Assembly: GCF_001984215.1 (NCBI RefSeq)
Contig: NZ_CP019420.1
Location: forward strand, 1,860,001 to 1,924,000
Origin: Mycobacterium sp. MS1601
GTDB taxonomy: Bacteria > Actinomycetota > Actinomycetes > Mycobacteriales > Mycobacteriaceae
DNA: 64,000 nucleotides
Direction of reading: 5' to 3'
The notes under the pieces are model-generated. The model made no database searches. It was not told where the DNA came from and worked only from the letters and a program-made list of their open reading frames with translations. How positions within the stretch are numbered: the stretch's first letter is position 1; the number at the start of each line of letters is the position of its first letter. The position numbers and the translations under genes are program-made. Positions 18,566 through 27,685 of this stretch are shown here, piece by piece.

Positions 18566-19710
18566 CCCTTCACCTCTCGAGGAAGTCCGAGCACCCGCTC
18601 GGCGATGATGTTGCGCTGGATCTCGTTGGACCCGCCATAGATGGTGTCCGCGCGCGAGAACAAGTACAGCCGTTGCCATTCATCGAAATCACCGCCGTCG
18701 AGGGTGAGCGACGACTTGCCCATCACGTCCATGGCCAGCTCACCAAGGCCGCGATGCCAGTTGGCCCACAACAACTTCGAGATGTTGTCCTGACCCGGCT
18801 TCTCGACATCCATGGTGGCCAGCGCGTAGGACCGCATGGCCCGCAGTCCCACCCACGCGCGGGTGAGACGCTCCCGGATCACCGGGTCGTCGACGGAACC
18901 ATTGCGTTGCGCCAGGTCGACGATGCCGGAAAGCTCACGTGCGTAACGGATCTGCTGACCCAGGGTGGATACGCCACGCTCGAACGTCAGGGTGCCCATC
19001 GCAACCCGCCAACCGTCACCGGGCTCCCCCACCACCAGATCGGCATCGGTACGGGCACCGGTGAAGAACACCTCGTTGAACTCGGAGTCGCCGGTGAGCT
19101 GGACGATGGGCCGGATCTCGACACCCGGTTGATCCAACGGAACCAATAGATACGACAGCCCGGCATGACGTTTGGAGCCCTTCTCGGTGCGCGCCACCAC
19201 AAAGCACCACTGCGCCCAGTGCGCCAGCGACGTCCAGACCTTCTGGCCGTTGAGGATCCAGCTGTCACCGTCCAACTCGGCGGTGGTGGACACATTGGCC
19301 AGGTCACTACCCGCCCCGGGCTCCGAATAGCCCTGCGACCACAGTTCGGTGACGTCGAGGATGCGGGGCAGGAAACGCTGCTGCTGCGCGGGCGTGCCGA
19401 ACGCGATCAGGGTGGGACCCAGCAGTTCCTCACCGAAGTGGTTCACCTTGTCCGGGGCGTCGGCGCGCGCGTACTCCTCGTAGAACGCCACCCGGTGAGC
19501 CACCGACAGCCCGCGGCCGCCGTGCTCTACCGGCCAGCCGAGACAGGTCAGTCCGGCCTTGGCCAGATGCTGGTTCCACGCCCGTCGTTCCTCGAATGCC
19601 TCGTGTTCTCGTCCCGGGCCGCCGAGGCCTTTCAGCGCCGCGAATTCACCGACCAGATTGTCGGCCAACCATTCGCGGACCTCCGCCCGGAACTTCTGGA
19701 CCTCCTCCAT
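18562..19710 (-). CDS. fadE30: FadE30 (IpdE1), acyl-CoA dehydrogenase subunit
   Basis: A 382-residue acyl-CoA dehydrogenase matching Rv3560c. With FadE33 (IpdE2) it forms a heteromeric dehydrogenase of the 5-hydroxy-HIP-CoA intermediate. Motifs: GYSEPGAGSDLANVSTTAELDGDSWILNGQKVWTSLAH and the C-terminal IYGGSNEIQRNIIAERVLGLP. It heads the minus-strand KstR2 operon; a perfect KstR2 box begins 17 bases upstream and is shared with divergent fadD3. If fadE33 is truly frameshifted, this subunit would lack its partner. Confidence 0.93.
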   Translation of the reverse strand: MEEVQKFRAEVREWLADNLVGEFAALKGLGGPGREHEAFEERRAWNQHLAKAGLTCLGWPVEHGGRGLSVAHRVAFYEEYARADAPDKVNHFGEELLGPTLIAFGTPAQQQRFLPRILDVTELWSQGYSEPGAGSDLANVSTTAELDGDSWILNGQKVWTSLAHWAQWCFVVARTEKGSKRHAGLSYLLVPLDQPGVEIRPIVQLTGDSEFNEVFFTGARTDADLVVGEPGDGWRVAMGTLTFERGVSTLGQQIRYARELSGIVDLAQRNGSVDDPVIRERLTRAWVGLRAMRSYALATMDVEKPGQDNISKLLWANWHRGLGELAMDVMGKSSLTLDGGDFDEWQRLYLFSRADTIYGGSNEIQRNIIAERVLGLPREVKG

Positions 19711-19726
19711 CCCTGTAGGCTAACCT

Positions 19727-19740
19727 ACCAAGCACTTGCT
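19727..19740. promoter_or_regulatory. KstR2 operator between fadE30 and fadD3
   Basis: ACCAAGCACTTGCT is identical to the kstR2 box and perfect to AnCAAGnnCTTGnT. It is centred in the 45-base space between the divergent fadE30 and fadD3 starts. Confidence 0.88.
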
Positions 19741-19755
19741 TTGTTAGGAGCGTCC

Positions 19756-21276
19756 ATGACGAGCGTCCCGCAGACCACGCCTGCGGTGTTGGACCGGATC
19801 GCACACGAATTACCCGAGCACGAAGCGCTGGTCACCGCCGAGAAGACATTCACGTTCGCACAGCTGCGCACCGAGGTCCGCCGCGCCGCCGCGGCCATGC
19901 TCGACCTCGGTCTGGCAGCCGGTGACCGGGTGGCCATCTGGTCTCCCAACACCTGGCACTGGGTGGTGGCATGCCTGGCGACGCACTACGCCGGCGGTGT
20001 CGTGGTGCCCCTCAACACCCGCTACACCGCCGGCGAGGCCGCCGACATCCTGGCCCGCACCGAGGTTCCCCTGCTGATCGCGATGGGCGAGTTCCTGGGC
20101 TCCGACCGGGTGGCCGACCTAGACCTGGCTGCGTTACCCGCGCTGCAGAACATCGTGCGCATTCCACTCGACAAGGCCGACGGCACCTGGGACGAGTTCG
20201 TCAGGCGCGGTACCGACCTCGACGCCGCCGATGCCCGCGCAGCCGCCGTCACACCGGACGACATCTCCGACATCCTCTTCACCTCCGGCACCACCGGCCG
20301 CAGCAAGGGTGTGCTGTGTGCACACCGGCAGTCACTGTCCGCACCGGCGGCGTGGGCGGCGTGCGGTGAGGTGACCAGCGCCGACCGCTATCTGTGCATC
20401 AACCCGTTCTTCCACAATTTCGGGTACAAGGCCGGCATCCTGGCCTGCCTGCAGACCGGCGCCACGCTGATCCCGATGCAGACCTTCGATCCCGAGAAGA
20501 CCATGGCGGCAGTGGCCGAACACCGCGCCACCGTGCTACCGGGCCCGCCGACCATCTACCAGACCCTGCTCGATCACCCCAGGCGCGCCGACTACGACCT
20601 GTCCTCGCTGCGGTTTGCCGTCACCGGTGCGGCGGTGGTGCCGGTGGTGCTGATCGAACGCATGCAGTCCGAACTCGACATCGACATCGTGCTGACCGCG
20701 TACGGGCTGACCGAGGCCAGCGGTTTCGGCACCATGTGCCGCTCTGACGACGATGCGGTGACGGTGGCCACGACATGCGGGCGACCCATCGCCGATTTCG
20801 AGCTCCGCATCGACGACACCGGCGAGGTCCTGTTGCGCGGCCCCAATGTGATGCTGGGCTACCTCGACGACCCGACCGCCACCGCGGCCGCCATCGACAC
20901 CGACGGGTGGCTGCACACCGGCGACATCGGAACCGTCGACGCCGCGGGCAATCTCAGCATCACCGACCGCCTCAAGGACATGTACATATGCGGCGGGTTC
21001 AACGTCTACCCCGCCGAGATCGAGCAGGTGCTCGCGCGTCTGGACGGGGTGGCCGAGGCCGCGGTGATCGGTGTCCCGGATGCTCGGCTGGGCGAGGTGG
21101 GCAAGGCATTCGTGGTCACCTTGCCGGACGCCGTGCTGGACGAGGACGCTGTCATCGCCTTCACAAAAACGCACCTGGCCAACTTCAAGACGCCCCGTTC
21201 GGTGGAGTTTCTCGACGTGTTGCCGCGCAATCCCGGCGGCAAGGTCGTCAAGCCACAGCTGAGAGAAAGAACCTGA
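19756..21276 (+). CDS. fadD3: FadD3, HIP-CoA synthetase
   Basis: A 506-residue acyl-CoA synthetase matching Rv3561. It activates the bicyclic steroid remnant HIP to its CoA ester, committing it to ring C/D degradation and producing the KstR2 inducer. Motifs in order: the AMP-binding loop TSGTTGRSKG at residues 176-185, TAYGLTEASGFGT, GWLHTGDIG and the C-terminal GGKVVKPQ lysine. The ATG at 19756 has a TAGGAG site; the frame is open upstream only through antisense of fadE30. Its stop overlaps fadE31 by one base (TGATG). Confidence 0.95.
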   Translation: MTSVPQTTPAVLDRIAHELPEHEALVTAEKTFTFAQLRTEVRRAAAAMLDLGLAAGDRVAIWSPNTWHWVVACLATHYAGGVVVPLNTRYTAGEAADILARTEVPLLIAMGEFLGSDRVADLDLAALPALQNIVRIPLDKADGTWDEFVRRGTDLDAADARAAAVTPDDISDILFTSGTTGRSKGVLCAHRQSLSAPAAWAACGEVTSADRYLCINPFFHNFGYKAGILACLQTGATLIPMQTFDPEKTMAAVAEHRATVLPGPPTIYQTLLDHPRRADYDLSSLRFAVTGAAVVPVVLIERMQSELDIDIVLTAYGLTEASGFGTMCRSDDDAVTVATTCGRPIADFELRIDDTGEVLLRGPNVMLGYLDDPTATAAAIDTDGWLHTGDIGTVDAAGNLSITDRLKDMYICGGFNVYPAEIEQVLARLDGVAEAAVIGVPDARLGEVGKAFVVTLPDAVLDEDAVIAFTKTHLANFKTPRSVEFLDVLPRNPGGKVVKPQLRERT

Positions 21277-22406
21277 TGGATCTCAATTTCGGAGACGACG
21301 CCGAAGATTTCCGGGCCGAGGTACGTGCCTTCCTCGCCGACCACACCGCCGATTTCCCCACCGAGTCCTACGACACGGCACAAGGTTTCGAGCAGCACCG
21401 ACGCTGGGACAAGATCCTGTTCGACGCCGGGCTGTCGGTGATCACCTGGCCTGAGAGGTACGGCGGCCGCGACGCCACGTTGCTGCAGTGGGTGGTGTAC
21501 GAAGAGGAGTACTTTCGTGCGGGCGCCCCTGGACGGGCCAGCGCCAACGGCACCTCGATGCTGGCGCCAACCCTGTTCGCTCACGGAACTCAGGAGCAGC
21601 TGGACCGGATCCTGCCGAAAATGGCCAGTGGCGAACAGATCTGGGCCCAAGCCTGGTCGGAACCGGAATCCGGTAGCGATCTGGCCTCACTGCGGTCGAC
21701 GGCCACCAGAACCGACGGCGGCTGGAAACTCAACGGGCAGAAGATCTGGAGCTCGCGCGCGGTGTTCGGTGAGCGCGCCTTCGGACTGTTCCGCTCCGAT
21801 CCACAAGCGCAACGGCACAAAGGCCTGACCTATGTGATGTTCGATCTGAAGGCGCCCGGAGTGACGGTGCGGCCCATCGCACAACTGGGCGGCGACACCG
21901 GATTCGGCGAGATCTTCCTCGACGACGTGTTCGTGCCCGACGAGGATGTGATCGGCGAACCGCATCAGGGCTGGAAGGCCGCCATGAGCACGTCGAGCAA
22001 CGAGCGTGGGATGTCACTGCGCAGCCCGGCCCGTTTTCTGGCGCCTGCCGAACGACTGGTCGCGCAGTGGAAGAGGAATCCGCTGCCGGAGTTCACCGAT
22101 CGGGTGGCCGATGCCTGGATCAAGGCACAGGCTTACCGGCTGCACACCTTCGGCACCGTCACCCGGGTGGCCGGTGGAGGCGAGTTGGGCGCCGAATCCT
22201 CGGTGACCAAGGTGTTCTGGTCTGAGCTGGACGTCGACATCCACCAGACCGCGCTCGATCTGCGCGGTGCGGACGGCGAGCTGGCCGATGCGTGGACCGA
22301 CGGGTATCTCTTCGCCCTCGGCGGACCGATCTATGCCGGCACCAACGAGATTCAGCGCAACATCATCGCCGAGCGACTGCTGGGTCTGCCCAGGGAGGCC
22401 AAATGA
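21276..22406 (+). CDS. fadE31: FadE31 acyl-CoA dehydrogenase subunit
   Basis: A 376-residue acyl-CoA dehydrogenase matching Rv3562. It carries SEPESGSDLASLRSTATRTDGGWKLNGQKIWSSRA in the middle and IYAGTNEIQRNIIAERLLGLP at the C terminus, so it looks like the FAD-binding, full-length half of a heteromeric dehydrogenase whose partner is FadE32. It belongs to the KstR2 operon fadD3-fadE31-fadE32-fadE33 and overlaps both neighbours. The proposed step is oxidation of the ring-opened CoA ester; the exact pairing is from published work on the family, not from this sequence. Confidence 0.92.
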   Translation: MDLNFGDDAEDFRAEVRAFLADHTADFPTESYDTAQGFEQHRRWDKILFDAGLSVITWPERYGGRDATLLQWVVYEEEYFRAGAPGRASANGTSMLAPTLFAHGTQEQLDRILPKMASGEQIWAQAWSEPESGSDLASLRSTATRTDGGWKLNGQKIWSSRAVFGERAFGLFRSDPQAQRHKGLTYVMFDLKAPGVTVRPIAQLGGDTGFGEIFLDDVFVPDEDVIGEPHQGWKAAMSTSSNERGMSLRSPARFLAPAERLVAQWKRNPLPEFTDRVADAWIKAQAYRLHTFGTVTRVAGGGELGAESSVTKVFWSELDVDIHQTALDLRGADGELADAWTDGYLFALGGPIYAGTNEIQRNIIAERLLGLPREAK

Positions 22407-23362
22407 ACTTCGAGATCGACGAAGACCAGCGCGATTTCGCCAAGTCCATCGACGCCGCGCTGGGCGCAGCCGACCTACCGGCTGCGGTGCGGGCCTGGTC
22501 GGACGGCGATACCGCTCCCGCCCGCAAGGTGTGGGCCACCCTCACCGATCTCGGCGTCACCGCGCTGGCCGTACCCGAGGAGCAGGACGGCATCGGAGCC
22601 CACCCCGTGGACCTGGTGGTGGCATTGGAACGGCTGGGCCGCTGGTGCGTCCCGGGCCCGGTGGCCGAATCCATTGCGGTGGCCCCGGTTCTGCTGGCCG
22701 GCGACGAGCGCAACACCGCCTTGGCGGCTGGTGAGCTGATTGCCACCGTGGCCATACCCGAGGTGCAGCCGCGCGCGGTCGACACCGAATTCGCCGGGTT
22801 GATCCTGGTCGGGTCCGGCACCGAGGTGCGCAGCGGTACCGCCGGTGAGAAGCACCGCTGCGTCGATCCGAGCCGCACCTTGTCGGACGTGAGTGCTGGT
22901 GGCGACCCGTGGACCGCCGACGTCGACCGCGCCGTCGAGTTCGGTGCGCTGGCCACTGCCGCGTTACTCATCGGTGCAGGGCAGGCCATGCTGGACATGT
23001 CGGTCGAATATGCCAAGCAGCGCAGCCAATTCGGCCGGGCGATCGGCAGCTATCAGGCGATCAAACACAAGCTGGCCGACGTGCACATCGCGCTCGAACT
23101 GGCCCGCCCATTGGTGTACGGCGCGGCCCTGTCACTGGCCGACCGATCCCCCGATACCGCCCGCGACGTCAGCGCCGCCAAGGTCGCCGCCTCCGATGCC
23201 GGGTTGCTGGCGGCCCGCTCGTCGCTGCAGACACATGGCGCCATCGGATTCACCGCCGAGCACGACCTGTCGCTGTGGTTACTGCGGGTGCAGGCACTGC
23301 GCGCGGCATGGGGTGACCCTGCCACGCATCGCCGACGGCTTTTGGAGGCCATCAGTGTCTGA
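22403..23362 (+). CDS. fadE32: FadE32 acyl-CoA dehydrogenase subunit
   Basis: A 319-residue short acyl-CoA dehydrogenase matching Rv3563. FadE32 has been linked to oxidation of MOODA-CoA, the open-chain product of IpdAB. The N-terminal half is diverged, while the C-terminal helical domain keeps YAKQRSQFGRAIGSYQAIKHKLADVHIALELARPL and the HGAIGFTAEHDLSLWL block. The start MNFEIDEDQRDF overlaps fadE31 as ATGA, and the end overlaps the fadE33 GTG start by eight bases. Confidence 0.92.
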   Translation: MNFEIDEDQRDFAKSIDAALGAADLPAAVRAWSDGDTAPARKVWATLTDLGVTALAVPEEQDGIGAHPVDLVVALERLGRWCVPGPVAESIAVAPVLLAGDERNTALAAGELIATVAIPEVQPRAVDTEFAGLILVGSGTEVRSGTAGEKHRCVDPSRTLSDVSAGGDPWTADVDRAVEFGALATAALLIGAGQAMLDMSVEYAKQRSQFGRAIGSYQAIKHKLADVHIALELARPLVYGAALSLADRSPDTARDVSAAKVAASDAGLLAARSSLQTHGAIGFTAEHDLSLWLLRVQALRAAWGDPATHRRRLLEAISV

Positions 23363-24334
23363 CGAACGCGACCTGCTCATCCAGACCCTGCGGGACCTGG
23401 TGGACAAGCACGCCGCACCGGAAGCCGTCCGCGCAGCCATGGATTCGGACAGCGGTTACGACGAGAAGCTCTGGCGACTGCTGTGTGAACAGGTAGGTGT
23501 CGCGGCTCTGCTGATACCCGAGGAACTCGGGGCGCCGGCGGCGAACTCGGCGATGCCGCGGCGGCCTTGGCCGCGCTGGCTCGCAACCTGGTACCCACCC
23601 CGTTGCTCGGCACCCTGCTGGCCGAATGGGCACTGCTGTCGGTCGACGAGCCCGACGCCGAGACGCTGGAGATGCTGGCCGCGGGCGAGGCCACCGGCGC
23701 GGTGGTGTTCGACGCCGGTTTCGTGGTGGGCGGCGTCGGAGCCGACATCGTGATCGCCGTCGAAGACGGCCAGCTGGTGCGCTGGACGGAATTCACCGCC
23801 CAACCGCTGACCACCATGGACCCCACCAGACGGCTGGCACGCGTCGAGCCCACACAGTCCGCACCCCTGGGACCCGATCCCGGGCTGGCCGACGTCGCGG
23901 CCCTGCTGCTGGCCGCCGAAGCTGTGGCCGCCGCAGGTCGCGCCCTTGAGCTCACCGTCGAGTATTCCAAGGAACGGGTGCAGTTCGGCAGGCCCATCGG
24001 CAGCTTCCAGGCCCTCAAACACCGCATGGCCGATCTGTATGTCAAGGTGCAGACAGCGGGTGCCGTCGTCGACGAGGCGGTGCAGAATTACGCGGTCGAT
24101 CCGTCACCGTCGGCCGCCTCACTGGCGTTCGTCATCGCCAGCGAGGCGTTCACCGATGTGGTGGCCGACGCCGTTCAGATCCATGGCGGCATCGCGATCA
24201 CGGCCGAGCACGATATCCAGCTGTATTTCAAACGGGCGCATGGCACTTCGCAGCTTCTGGGTCCGGTGCGCGAGCATCTGCGCAAGCTCGAGGATGAGGT
24301 GCTCTCGTTGGATGTGGACGAGCCCGTAATCTGA
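23355..24334 (+). pseudogene. fadE33: FadE33 (IpdE2), acyl-CoA dehydrogenase subunit, frameshifted
   Basis: The partner of FadE30 in the IpdE1-IpdE2 dehydrogenase. From the GTG at 23355 the frame reads normally (SDERDLLIQTLRDLVDKHAA...VAALLIPEELG), but at the GGGG run 23529-23532 the homologous sequence moves to the -1 frame (GELGDAAAALAALARNLVPTPLLGTLLAEW) and runs to 24334 with the expected YSKERVQFGRPIGSFQALKHR and HGGIAITAEHDIQLYFKRAH. A single missing G accounts for it; restored, the protein is 326 residues. The lesion is the same type as in ipdA, a G-run one base short, which points to homopolymer error. If real, only about 60 N-terminal residues would be made and HIP degradation would stall. 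Confidence 0.87.
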
Positions 24335-24338
24335 GACG

Positions 24339-25496
24339 GTGAAGACCGCGCTGCGGGCGGGCATCCCGCCGTTCTACGTGATGGACGTGTGGCTGGCCGC
24401 GGCGCAGCGCCAGCGCACCCACGGTGATCTGGTGAATCTGTCGGCAGGCCAGCCCAGTGTGGGAGCACCGGGGCCGGTGCGCGCCGCGGCGATGGCCGCC
24501 CTGGACAGCGGCCAGCTGGGCTACACCGTGGCGCTGGGCATCCCGGAACTTCGCACGGCCATCGCCGAGTCCTACTCGACGGCGCACGACATCTCTGTTG
24601 ATGTCGACGACGTGGTGGTGACCACCGGATCCTCCGGTGGCTTCCTGCTGGCGTTCCTGGCCTGTTTCGACGCCGGTGACCGGGTGGCGGTCACCAGCCC
24701 CGGCTATCCGTGTTACCGCAACATCCTGACCGCGCTGGGCTGCGAGGTAGTCGACCTGCCGTGTGGTCCCGATACCCGCTTCCAGCCCACCGCTGCGATG
24801 CTGGCTGCCGTCGACCCGCCGTTGGACGGCGTGATCGTCGCCAGCCCGGCCAATCCCACGGGCACCGTGATCGCACGGGAGGAACTGGCCGCCATCGCCA
24901 CCTGGTGCGCCGAGACCGGGGTGCGGCTGATCAGCGACGAGGTGTACCACGGCTTGGTGTATCCCGGTGCGCCACAAACCAGTTGCGCGTGGTCGACGTC
25001 GCGCGAGGCCGTGGTGGTCAACAGCTTCTCGAAGTACTTCGCCATGACAGGTTGGCGGTTGGGCTGGATGGTGGTGCCCAAGTCACTGCAGCGCGCCGTG
25101 GACCGGTTGACCGGTAACTTCACCATCTGCCCGCCGGTACTGTCGCAACACGCTGCCGTCGCGGCGTTCACCCAGGAGGCCGTCGCCGAGGCGGACAGCC
25201 ATCTGCAGCACTACGGCCGCAACCGCGACCGGCTGCTGAACGGCTTGCGGGACATCGGAATCGACAAACTGGCGCCCACCGATGGGGCCTTCTACGTGTA
25301 CGCCGACGTGTCGCATCTGACCGATGACTCGCTGGCCTTCTGCGCCACGCTGCTCGAAGAGACCGGAGTGGCGATCGCTCCCGGCATCGACTTCGACCCG
25401 GTGGGCGGAACCTCCTATGTCCGGCTGTCGTTCGCCGGGCCCACCGCCGATCTCGACGAAGCGGTCGGGCGGATCGGAGCGTGGATTTCGGCGTGA
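24339..25496 (+). CDS. aspB: Class I/II aminotransferase (AspB-like, Rv3565)
   Basis: A 385-residue PLP-dependent aminotransferase. It shows SPANPTGTVI (residues ~168-177), SDEVYHGLVYPG, and the Schiff-base lysine in NSFSKYFAMTGWRLGWMV near 233. It matches Rv3565, the last gene of the KstR2 operon in M. tuberculosis, and begins with GTG five bases after fadE33, so it is probably co-transcribed. Why an amino-acid transaminase belongs in the steroid regulon is unclear; recycling of an alpha-keto acid is possible. The last codons form one arm of a long inverted repeat. Confidence 0.9.
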   Translation: MKTALRAGIPPFYVMDVWLAAAQRQRTHGDLVNLSAGQPSVGAPGPVRAAAMAALDSGQLGYTVALGIPELRTAIAESYSTAHDISVDVDDVVVTTGSSGGFLLAFLACFDAGDRVAVTSPGYPCYRNILTALGCEVVDLPCGPDTRFQPTAAMLAAVDPPLDGVIVASPANPTGTVIAREELAAIATWCAETGVRLISDEVYHGLVYPGAPQTSCAWSTSREAVVVNSFSKYFAMTGWRLGWMVVPKSLQRAVDRLTGNFTICPPVLSQHAAVAAFTQEAVAEADSHLQHYGRNRDRLLNGLRDIGIDKLAPTDGAFYVYADVSHLTDDSLAFCATLLEETGVAIAPGIDFDPVGGTSYVRLSFAGPTADLDEAVGRIGAWISA

Positions 25497-25533
25497 TTAC
25501 GACCGCTGACCGACCGATATCACGCCGAAATCC
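25483..25533. terminator. Perfect 15-bp inverted repeat between convergent genes
   Basis: GGATTTCGGCGTGAT (25483-25497) is exactly complementary in inverted order to ATCACGCCGAAATCC (25519-25533), with a 21-base loop. The left arm covers the last codons and stop of the aminotransferase; the right arm lies just outside the convergent SDR stop. It is a strong candidate for a bidirectional terminator, and its length suggests it may also be a dispersed repeat. Confidence 0.65.
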
Positions 25534-25536
25534 CGG

Positions 25537-26283
25537 TTACCTGGCCGACCAGCCGCCGTCCATCGTGTAGGACGCGCCGGTGACCATGCCCGCAGCGGGA
25601 GTGGACAGCCAACCGACAAGGGCCGCCACCTCAACCGGCTCGACCAGCCGCTTGATGGCGCTCTCGGTGAGCATGATCTTGGCCAGCACCTCATCCTCAC
25701 CGATGCCGTGCGTGCGGGCCTGGTCGGCGATCTGCTTGGTCACCAGCGGGGTGCGCACATAACCGGGATTGACACAGTTGCTGGTGACGCCATGCGAACC
25801 ACCCTCCAGCGCAGTGACTTTCGACAGACCCTCGAGTCCGTGCTTGGCGGTCACATAAGCCACCTTGTACTCCGAGGCGCGCAGTCCGTGCACGGACGAG
25901 ATGTTGATGACCCGACCGAATCCCTGGGCGTACATGTGCGGCAGGGCGGCGCGCACCAGCAGGAACGGCGCTTCCACCATCAGCGTCTGGATCATCCGGA
26001 ACTTGGCGGGTTCAAAGTCCTGGATGGGGTTGATGCTCTGGATACCCGCATTGTTGACCAGGATGTCGGTCTCCAGCCGCAGGTTCTCCAGTTCTGCCAC
26101 GTCGAGAAGGTCTACGGCCCAGGCGGTCCCGTCGATCTCGTCGGCGACAGCCTTGGCGGCGGACTCGTCGATGTCCGCCACGGTCACAGCGGCACCACGA
26201 GTGGCGAGATCGCGGGCACAGGCCGCGCCGATCCCACTGCCGCCGCCGGTGACCAGGGCGGTCCTACCCGCAAGCTCGCTCAC
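25537..26283 (-). CDS. 3-hydroxybutyrate dehydrogenase-like SDR
   Basis: A 248-residue short-chain dehydrogenase with TGGGSGIGAACARDLA (cofactor), NNAGIQSINPIQDF, and SSVHGLRASEYKVAYVTAKHGLEGLSKVTALE. The last block, with catalytic Ser, Tyr and Lys and the HGLxAS motif, is typical of BdhA D-3-hydroxybutyrate dehydrogenases. It is slightly shorter than the usual ~255-260 because the segment before NNAG is compact (EIDGTAWAVDLLD). It overlaps the MFS transporter gene by four bases and so probably oxidises what that transporter brings in. A different 3-hydroxy acid is possible. Confidence 0.85.
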   Translation of the reverse strand: MSELAGRTALVTGGGSGIGAACARDLATRGAAVTVADIDESAAKAVADEIDGTAWAVDLLDVAELENLRLETDILVNNAGIQSINPIQDFEPAKFRMIQTLMVEAPFLLVRAALPHMYAQGFGRVINISSVHGLRASEYKVAYVTAKHGLEGLSKVTALEGGSHGVTSNCVNPGYVRTPLVTKQIADQARTHGIGEDEVLAKIMLTESAIKRLVEPVEVAALVGWLSTPAAGMVTGASYTMDGGWSAR

Positions 26284-27638
26284 GCCGGCGTCCTGGGGGC
26301 ATCCCTGATCTCCTCGGCATCGGCGATGTCGAGAGTCTTGAGGTCAAGTCCGTTGGTCTCCCGGACGAAGAGCACTGCCACCAGCGTCACCAGACAGGCG
26401 CCGGCCAAGTAGATGGCGACCGGCACCGAGGAGCCGTAGATGTCCAGCAGTTTCACCGCGATCAGCGGCGCCAGCGAACCGGCGACGATGGACGTGACCT
26501 GATAACCAAGAGACACACCGGAATAGCGCATCCGGGTGGGGAACATCTCGGCCATGATGGCCGGCTGCGGGGCGTACATCAGCGCGTGGAACACCAGACC
26601 GATGGTGACCGCCGCGGTGACCACGGCGAAGTTGCCACTGTCCATCATCGGGAAGGCGAAGAAGCCCCACGAGGCGCCCACGATGGCACCGGCCATGTAG
26701 ACCGGGCGGCGTCCGAACTTGTCGGCCAGGTGCCCGACGTAGGGCACAACCGCGAAGTGCACCAGGTGCGCCACCAGCAGGTACCACAGGATGGACGAGG
26801 TGTCGGCCCCCACGTGGACCTTGAGATAGGTGATGGTGAAGGTGACCACCAGGTAGTACATGATGTTCTCGCCGAAACGCAGACCCATCGCGGTGAAGAC
26901 GCCACGCGGGTAACGCTTCAGCACCTCGATGACGCTGAACGACGACGCCTTGATGCGCTCGGCCTCTTCCTGAGCGGCGACGAAGATGGGTGCGTCGGTG
27001 ACCTTGGTGCGGATGTAGTAGCCGATCAGCACCACCACTGCCGACAGCCAGAACGCCACGCGCCAGCCCCAGGACAGGAAGGCGGCATCCGAGAGGGTGG
27101 TCGTCAGGACCAGCAGCACCACGGTTGCCAACAGGTTGCCCGCGGGCACACCAGCCTGCGGCCAGCTGGCCCAGAACCCGCGCTGCTTGTCCGGGCTGTG
27201 TTCGGCCACCAGCAAAACCGCACCGCCCCACTCACCGCCGACCGCGAAACCCTGGATAAAGCGCAGTGCCACCAGCAGGCCCGGAGCCCAGTAACCGATC
27301 TGACCGTAGGTCGGCAGGCAACCCATCAGGAAGGTGGCCGCACCCACCAGCACCAGGCTGAACTGCAGCAGCTTCTTGCGTCCGTATTTGTCGCCGTAGT
27401 GACCGAACACCACACCACCGAGTGGCCGGGCAACGAAGCCCACGGCGTAGGTGGCGAATGCAAGGAAGATCGCGTTGAGCTCGCTGGTGGTCTCGGAGAA
27501 GAACACCTTGCTGAAAACCAGGGTCGCGGCGGTGCCGTAGAGAAAGAACTCGTACCACTCGACGACCGTGCCGGCCATCGAGGCCGCCACCACTCGCCGC
27601 AGTCCTTGCGGAACAGACGAAGTTATCGGCTGGCTCAT
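26280..27638 (-). CDS. MFS transporter, metabolite:H+ symporter family
   Basis: A 452-residue major-facilitator protein with about twelve membrane helices. Hallmarks of the metabolite:H+ symporter group are the opening MAGTVVEWYEFFLYGTAATLVF, RPLGGVVFGHYGDKYGRKKLL (loop 2-3 motif) and RFIQGFAVGGEWGGAVLLVAEH. Such carriers import small organic acids. I use the start MSQPITSS at 27638, which has a GAGGGAG ribosome site; the upstream frame runs into the LysR promoter. It is transcribed first, with the 3-hydroxybutyrate-dehydrogenase-like gene overlapping its end. Confidence 0.88.
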   Translation of the reverse strand: MSQPITSSVPQGLRRVVAASMAGTVVEWYEFFLYGTAATLVFSKVFFSETTSELNAIFLAFATYAVGFVARPLGGVVFGHYGDKYGRKKLLQFSLVLVGAATFLMGCLPTYGQIGYWAPGLLVALRFIQGFAVGGEWGGAVLLVAEHSPDKQRGFWASWPQAGVPAGNLLATVVLLVLTTTLSDAAFLSWGWRVAFWLSAVVVLIGYYIRTKVTDAPIFVAAQEEAERIKASSFSVIEVLKRYPRGVFTAMGLRFGENIMYYLVVTFTITYLKVHVGADTSSILWYLLVAHLVHFAVVPYVGHLADKFGRRPVYMAGAIVGASWGFFAFPMMDSGNFAVVTAAVTIGLVFHALMYAPQPAIMAEMFPTRMRYSGVSLGYQVTSIVAGSLAPLIAVKLLDIYGSSVPVAIYLAGACLVTLVAVLFVRETNGLDLKTLDIADAEEIRDAPRTPA

Positions 27639-27685
27639 CTTGTCTCCCTCATGTGATGCCCACCACAAATCGTGTCGAGTATTGA

